A DNA stretch of 8,437 nucleotides from positions 1-8,437 of the forward strand of contig JAFCES010000013.1 of assembly GCA_017609045.1 (NCBI GenBank), in the 5' to 3' direction. Position numbers and translations under genes: made by a program. Positions 5,777-8,437 of this stretch are shown here, piece by piece (within the stretch, counting starts at the first letter, position 1; every line of letters begins with the position of its first letter). This DNA comes from Candidatus Pacearchaeota archaeon. Its GTDB lineage: Archaea; Nanobdellota; Nanobdellia; Pacearchaeales; GW2011-AR1. Below the pieces are notes generated by a model that worked only from the letters and a program-made list of their open reading frames with translations, did no database searches and was not told the DNA's origin.

Positions 5777-6205
5777 TTAGAATATATTCAAGGCTTCTTC
5801 CTTACTTTTCTCTTCTCTTAAATCTTTCTTCTCTATTTTTATGCTTTTTTCTTCTTTCTCTGCCTGTTCTGCTTTTTCCTCTTTCTCTTCTTCTACTTGT
5901 TCTCTTCTTTCTTCTATTTTCTCTTCTATTTCTTCCAAATCACCAACTTCCTCTACTTGCTTTTTAGCTGGTTTTTCTTCAGCTTTTTCCTCTTCCATCT
6001 CTTCTTCATCTCCTCCACTTGCTTTCACTTCCACCTCTGCTGGTACTTGATTTTTAAAAGGATCAAAACCTAATTTAATATCTTCTTTCCACCCTTCTTC
6101 CTTTCTCTCTTCTTTTTCTTCTTCTACCTCTTTTTTTCTTTCTTCCATTTTCTTCTCATTAACTTCTTCTTCATCTTCTTTCTGCATTTTTAAATCTTGC
6201 CCCTT
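5777..6205 (-). other. Glu/Lys-rich C-terminal extension of PEP synthase; polypurine coding tract
   Basis: About 140 residues after the catalytic core are dominated by Glu and Lys in heptad-like runs suggesting long single helices or coiled coils, broken by KLGFDPFKNQVPAEVEVKASGGD near residues 765-787. The coding strand is nearly all purine, so the + strand shows a pyrimidine tract of about 430 bases. The frame stays open throughout and ends at a TAA, so this is translated sequence and not a decayed end. Confidence 0.8.
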
Positions 6206-8437
6206 TACCCCCTTTTCTTCCAATTCTTTCACAAACTTACTTATCTCAGCTGCTTTATCCGCATTTACAGATATACTGTCTATTCCTCTCTTAACAAGAA
6301 ACTCTACCATCTCACGACGAGAACCTGCCTGCCCACAAATAGAAGTTTCAACTCCCTTTTCTTTACAAATTTCTATAACACGAGAAAGTTGTGATAATAT
6401 AGCTGGGTTCATTTCATCGTACAAAAACTGAACAGATTCATTTCCTCTATCTACAGCTAAAGTGTATTGTGTAAGGTCATTAGTTCCGAAACTAATGAAA
6501 TCAATTCCTTCCTCACATAATTTTTCTATTATCTGCACTGAAGCTGGTGTCTCTACCATCACTCCCAACTTTAACTCTGCATTCAACTCTCTCAAAATTT
6601 CTTTCACTTTCCTAACTTCTTCAACAGAAATTATCTGAGGCAATAAAACACCAACCTCTTTACCTTTTCCAGCTAACTTTTTCATAGCAGAAAGTTCAGC
6701 TTTTAAAATTTCAGGCCATTTAAGTCCTGCCCTTATACCATGCATTCCTAACATAGGATTTGCCTCAACTTTCCCACTTGCACCTTCTAAATTCCTGAAC
6801 TCATCACTTCTTATATCAGAAGTCCTTATCCATAATTTTTCAAAGCACTTCCCGATTTTATTTATACCAGAAAAGATCAGTTCTTCATACTCATTTAATT
6901 TATTTTGTTTTGAAAAGAAAAGAGGATGTTTACTAGATTCGGCTATAATTCCTTCTAATCTCAACAAACCAACTTCCTTTAATCCAGTTTGAGCTGCTCT
7001 CTCTGCAAAACTCGGCAAGTCTACCATCACCTTAATTTTAGTTTCGGTCTGAACAGCTGGTCTAATCTCTACTTTTTCTTCCTTCCCTTCTTTTATTCTG
7101 CCTTCATAAATTTTTCCCCTAAAACCATCAACAGTAACCAGCATATCTTCTCTCAAAATTTTAGTAGCTTTTTCAGTGCCAACAATAGCAGGAATTCCCA
7201 TCTCTCTTGAAACTATAGCTGCATGAGCTGTCATTCCTCCTTCATCTGTAATAATGGCAGCTGATTTCTGCATAGTAACTACCATATCTGGATTAGTCAT
7301 TTTAGTAACAAGAACATCTCCTTTCTCTATTTTACTCAAATCTTTTAACTCTCTCACTATCTTTACCTTCCCACTTCCAATACCAGGAGAAGCTGCCTGC
7401 CCACTCAAAATTTCTTTTCCCTCAAACTTCTCCTTCCCTATCTCCATCTCAAGAGTTGTGACTGGACGAGTCTGTACAATATAAATCCCCTCACCATCTA
7501 TGGCAAACTCTATATCCTGAGGAACATTATAGTGCTCTTCCAGCTCTATAGCATATTCAGCAAGCCTTTTAATTTCATAGCTAGATAAAACTTGACTCTT
7601 GCTCCTGTCCTCACTCAACTTTACCTCCTTCGCCTGCCCAGAAGAATCTCTCACTATAGCTATTTTTTTATTTGCAATTTCTTTTTTTATTATTTCTCTT
7701 TCCCAGGAAACAATATAATAGTCAGGTTTAATTTTTCCAGAAACAATCCCTTCACCCAAACCAAACACTGCTTCTATCACAACCTCCTGTTTTTTAGTCA
7801 CAGGATCTCTACTGAATATAACTCCTGACTTGTCCGCATCAATCATAACCTGTACTACAACAGCATTTAATACATCCTCATGTTTAAATCCTTTCTTAAC
7901 TCTATAATAAATGCTTCTTGCTGTAAAAAGAGAAGCAAAACATTTTTTTACAGCTTCAATCAATTTTTCTATACCTTTAATATTAAGGAAACTTTCCTGT
8001 TGCCCAGCAAAACTTGCTTTTTCAGTATCTTCAGCTGTAGCTGAACTCCTCACAGCCACAAACCTCGGTTCAGACATCTTCAAAATAGAAGAAGCTATCT
8101 CTGAAGCTTTTTTCATACTCTCCTTATCCACACTCAGAATTTTGTAAGCTTCTGAAATTTCATTTTCCAAATCTTCTGGCATTTCTGCTTTTTCTATCAT
8201 CTCCCTAATTTTTCCAGCCACATCTTCCAACTCAGTCGTATTTTCTACATCCACTTGTCTCAATAGCTCATAAATCTTCTCTCTAAGTTTGGAATAGTCG
8301 AGAAAATAAGAATAAGTCTCAGCTGTAATTACAAAACCTGGAGGGACAGGCATACCTATATTTATCATCTCTCCTAAATTAGCAGCTTTCCCTCCTACTT
8401 CTTTTACATCCTCCTTGCCTATTTCAGAAAACCATCT
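5777..8437 (-). CDS. ppsA: Phosphoenolpyruvate synthase (pyruvate, water dikinase) with charged C-terminal tail (5' partial)
   Basis: Catalyses pyruvate + ATP + water to PEP + AMP + phosphate (gluconeogenesis; reversible in some archaea); cytosolic. The gene runs off the right edge: 23 further in-frame codons precede the ATG at 8368 and encode the family N-terminus WFSEIGKEDV..GGKAANLGEM. Numbering from that Met: ATP-grasp domain 1-305 with VRSSATAED (Arg107 region) and QTRPVTT; phosphohistidine domain about 320-420 with GGMTAHAAIVSRE (His382 carries the phosphate); PEP/pyruvate barrel about 440-720 with GLLRLEG, RTSDIR, NPMLGMHGIR, MVETPAS, GTNDLTQ and SICGQ (catalytic Cys678). The N-terminus suits PEP synthase rather than pyruvate, phosphate dikinase. 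Oddities: the usual NPMLGWRG is NPMLGMHG, and the usual LPFVRT-like segment is LPQIIS. Residues about 722-863 are a Glu/Lys tail absent from ordinary PEP synthases (typically about 790-820 residues in all), with an island KLGFDPFKNQVPAEVEV. Identity is sure; the tail's role is unknown. Confidence 0.96.
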   Translation of the reverse strand, partial: RWFSEIGKEDVKEVGGKAANLGEMINIGMPVPPGFVITAETYSYFLDYSKLREKIYELLRQVDVENTTELEDVAGKIREMIEKAEMPEDLENEISEAYKILSVDKESMKKASEIASSILKMSEPRFVAVRSSATAEDTEKASFAGQQESFLNIKGIEKLIEAVKKCFASLFTARSIYYRVKKGFKHEDVLNAVVVQVMIDADKSGVIFSRDPVTKKQEVVIEAVFGLGEGIVSGKIKPDYYIVSWEREIIKKEIANKKIAIVRDSSGQAKEVKLSEDRSKSQVLSSYEIKRLAEYAIELEEHYNVPQDIEFAIDGEGIYIVQTRPVTTLEMEIGKEKFEGKEILSGQAASPGIGSGKVKIVRELKDLSKIEKGDVLVTKMTNPDMVVTMQKSAAIITDEGGMTAHAAIVSREMGIPAIVGTEKATKILREDMLVTVDGFRGKIYEGRIKEGKEEKVEIRPAVQTETKIKVMVDLPSFAERAAQTGLKEVGLLRLEGIIAESSKHPLFFSKQNKLNEYEELIFSGINKIGKCFEKLWIRTSDIRSDEFRNLEGASGKVEANPMLGMHGIRAGLKWPEILKAELSAMKKLAGKGKEVGVLLPQIISVEEVRKVKEILRELNAELKLGVMVETPASVQIIEKLCEEGIDFISFGTNDLTQYTLAVDRGNESVQFLYDEMNPAILSQLSRVIEICKEKGVETSICGQAGSRREMVEFLVKRGIDSISVNADKAAEISKFVKELEEKGVKGQDLKMQKEDEEEVNEKKMEERKKEVEEEKEERKEEGWKEDIKLGFDPFKNQVPAEVEVKASGGDEEEMEEEKAEEKPAKKQVEEVGDLEEIEEKIEERREQVEEEKEEKAEQAEKEEKSIKIEKKDLREEKSKEEALNIF

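Noticed and set aside
5767..6050. Leu/Ser-rich open frames on the + strand that look like membrane or signal peptides
   Set aside because: They are shadows of the polypurine-coded PEP synthase tail. Their hydrophobicity comes from reverse reading of Glu/Lys codons.
5777..8368. Taking the ATG at 8368 as the PEP synthase start
   Set aside because: The 23 codons upstream encode the conserved family N-terminus including GGKAANLGEM, so the gene continues past the window edge.
1..8437. Absence of TGA stops as a sign of an altered genetic code
   Set aside because: Only seven stops are visible (six TAA, one TAG), Trp is encoded by TGG, and the bias is normal for AT-rich genomes.
1..8437. CRISPR arrays, tRNA/rRNA genes, insertion sequences, long direct repeats
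   Set aside because: The sequence was scanned by eye and none was seen. The longest gap is 100 bases and is taken up by a promoter.

Overview
This AT-rich window is fully packed with protein genes. It most resembles the genome of an archaeon, probably a small-genome DPANN-type lineage such as the Woesearchaeota/Pacearchaeota group; that placement is inference. Supporting signs are TATA/BRE-like boxes about 25 bases before start codons with almost no 5' leader, a phosphoenolpyruvate synthase, a single-chain MNT-HEPN-like protein, many Lys/Glu-rich proteins, AGA-dominated arginine codons, and strong purine loading of every coding strand. Of seven visible stop codons, six are TAA and one is TAG.

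Left half, + strand: (1) a gene entering from the left edge (no start in the window) encoding a large soluble helical protein of unknown function with a Lys/Glu-rich segment near its end; (2) a small, highly charged, probably disordered protein (1400-1966); (3) a 582-residue xylose-isomerase/endonuclease-IV-like TIM barrel with a complete set of metal-ligand candidates, a very large insertion and an extra C-terminal tail (2022-3770); (4) a 281-residue protein joining a minimal nucleotidyltransferase to a HEPN-like helical domain (3826-4671).

Right half, - strand: (5) a phosphoenolpyruvate synthase running off the right edge, with an added C-terminal tail of about 140 residues that is almost all Glu/Lys (5777-8437); (6) after a 100-base gap with a good promoter, a two-gene operon of a divergent FHA-like protein (5224-5676) and a helical protein of unknown function (4668-5222), one base apart. 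The two halves converge at 4668-4671, where the stop codons of opposing genes share one TTAA.

The only gene with a secure metabolic role is PEP synthase (pyruvate/PEP interconversion). The other genes suggest regulation, nucleotide or nucleic-acid chemistry and phosphopeptide-type recognition, but nothing in the sequence proves that they act together. No RNA gene, mobile element, CRISPR array or long repeat was seen. The longest non-coding stretch is 100 bases.
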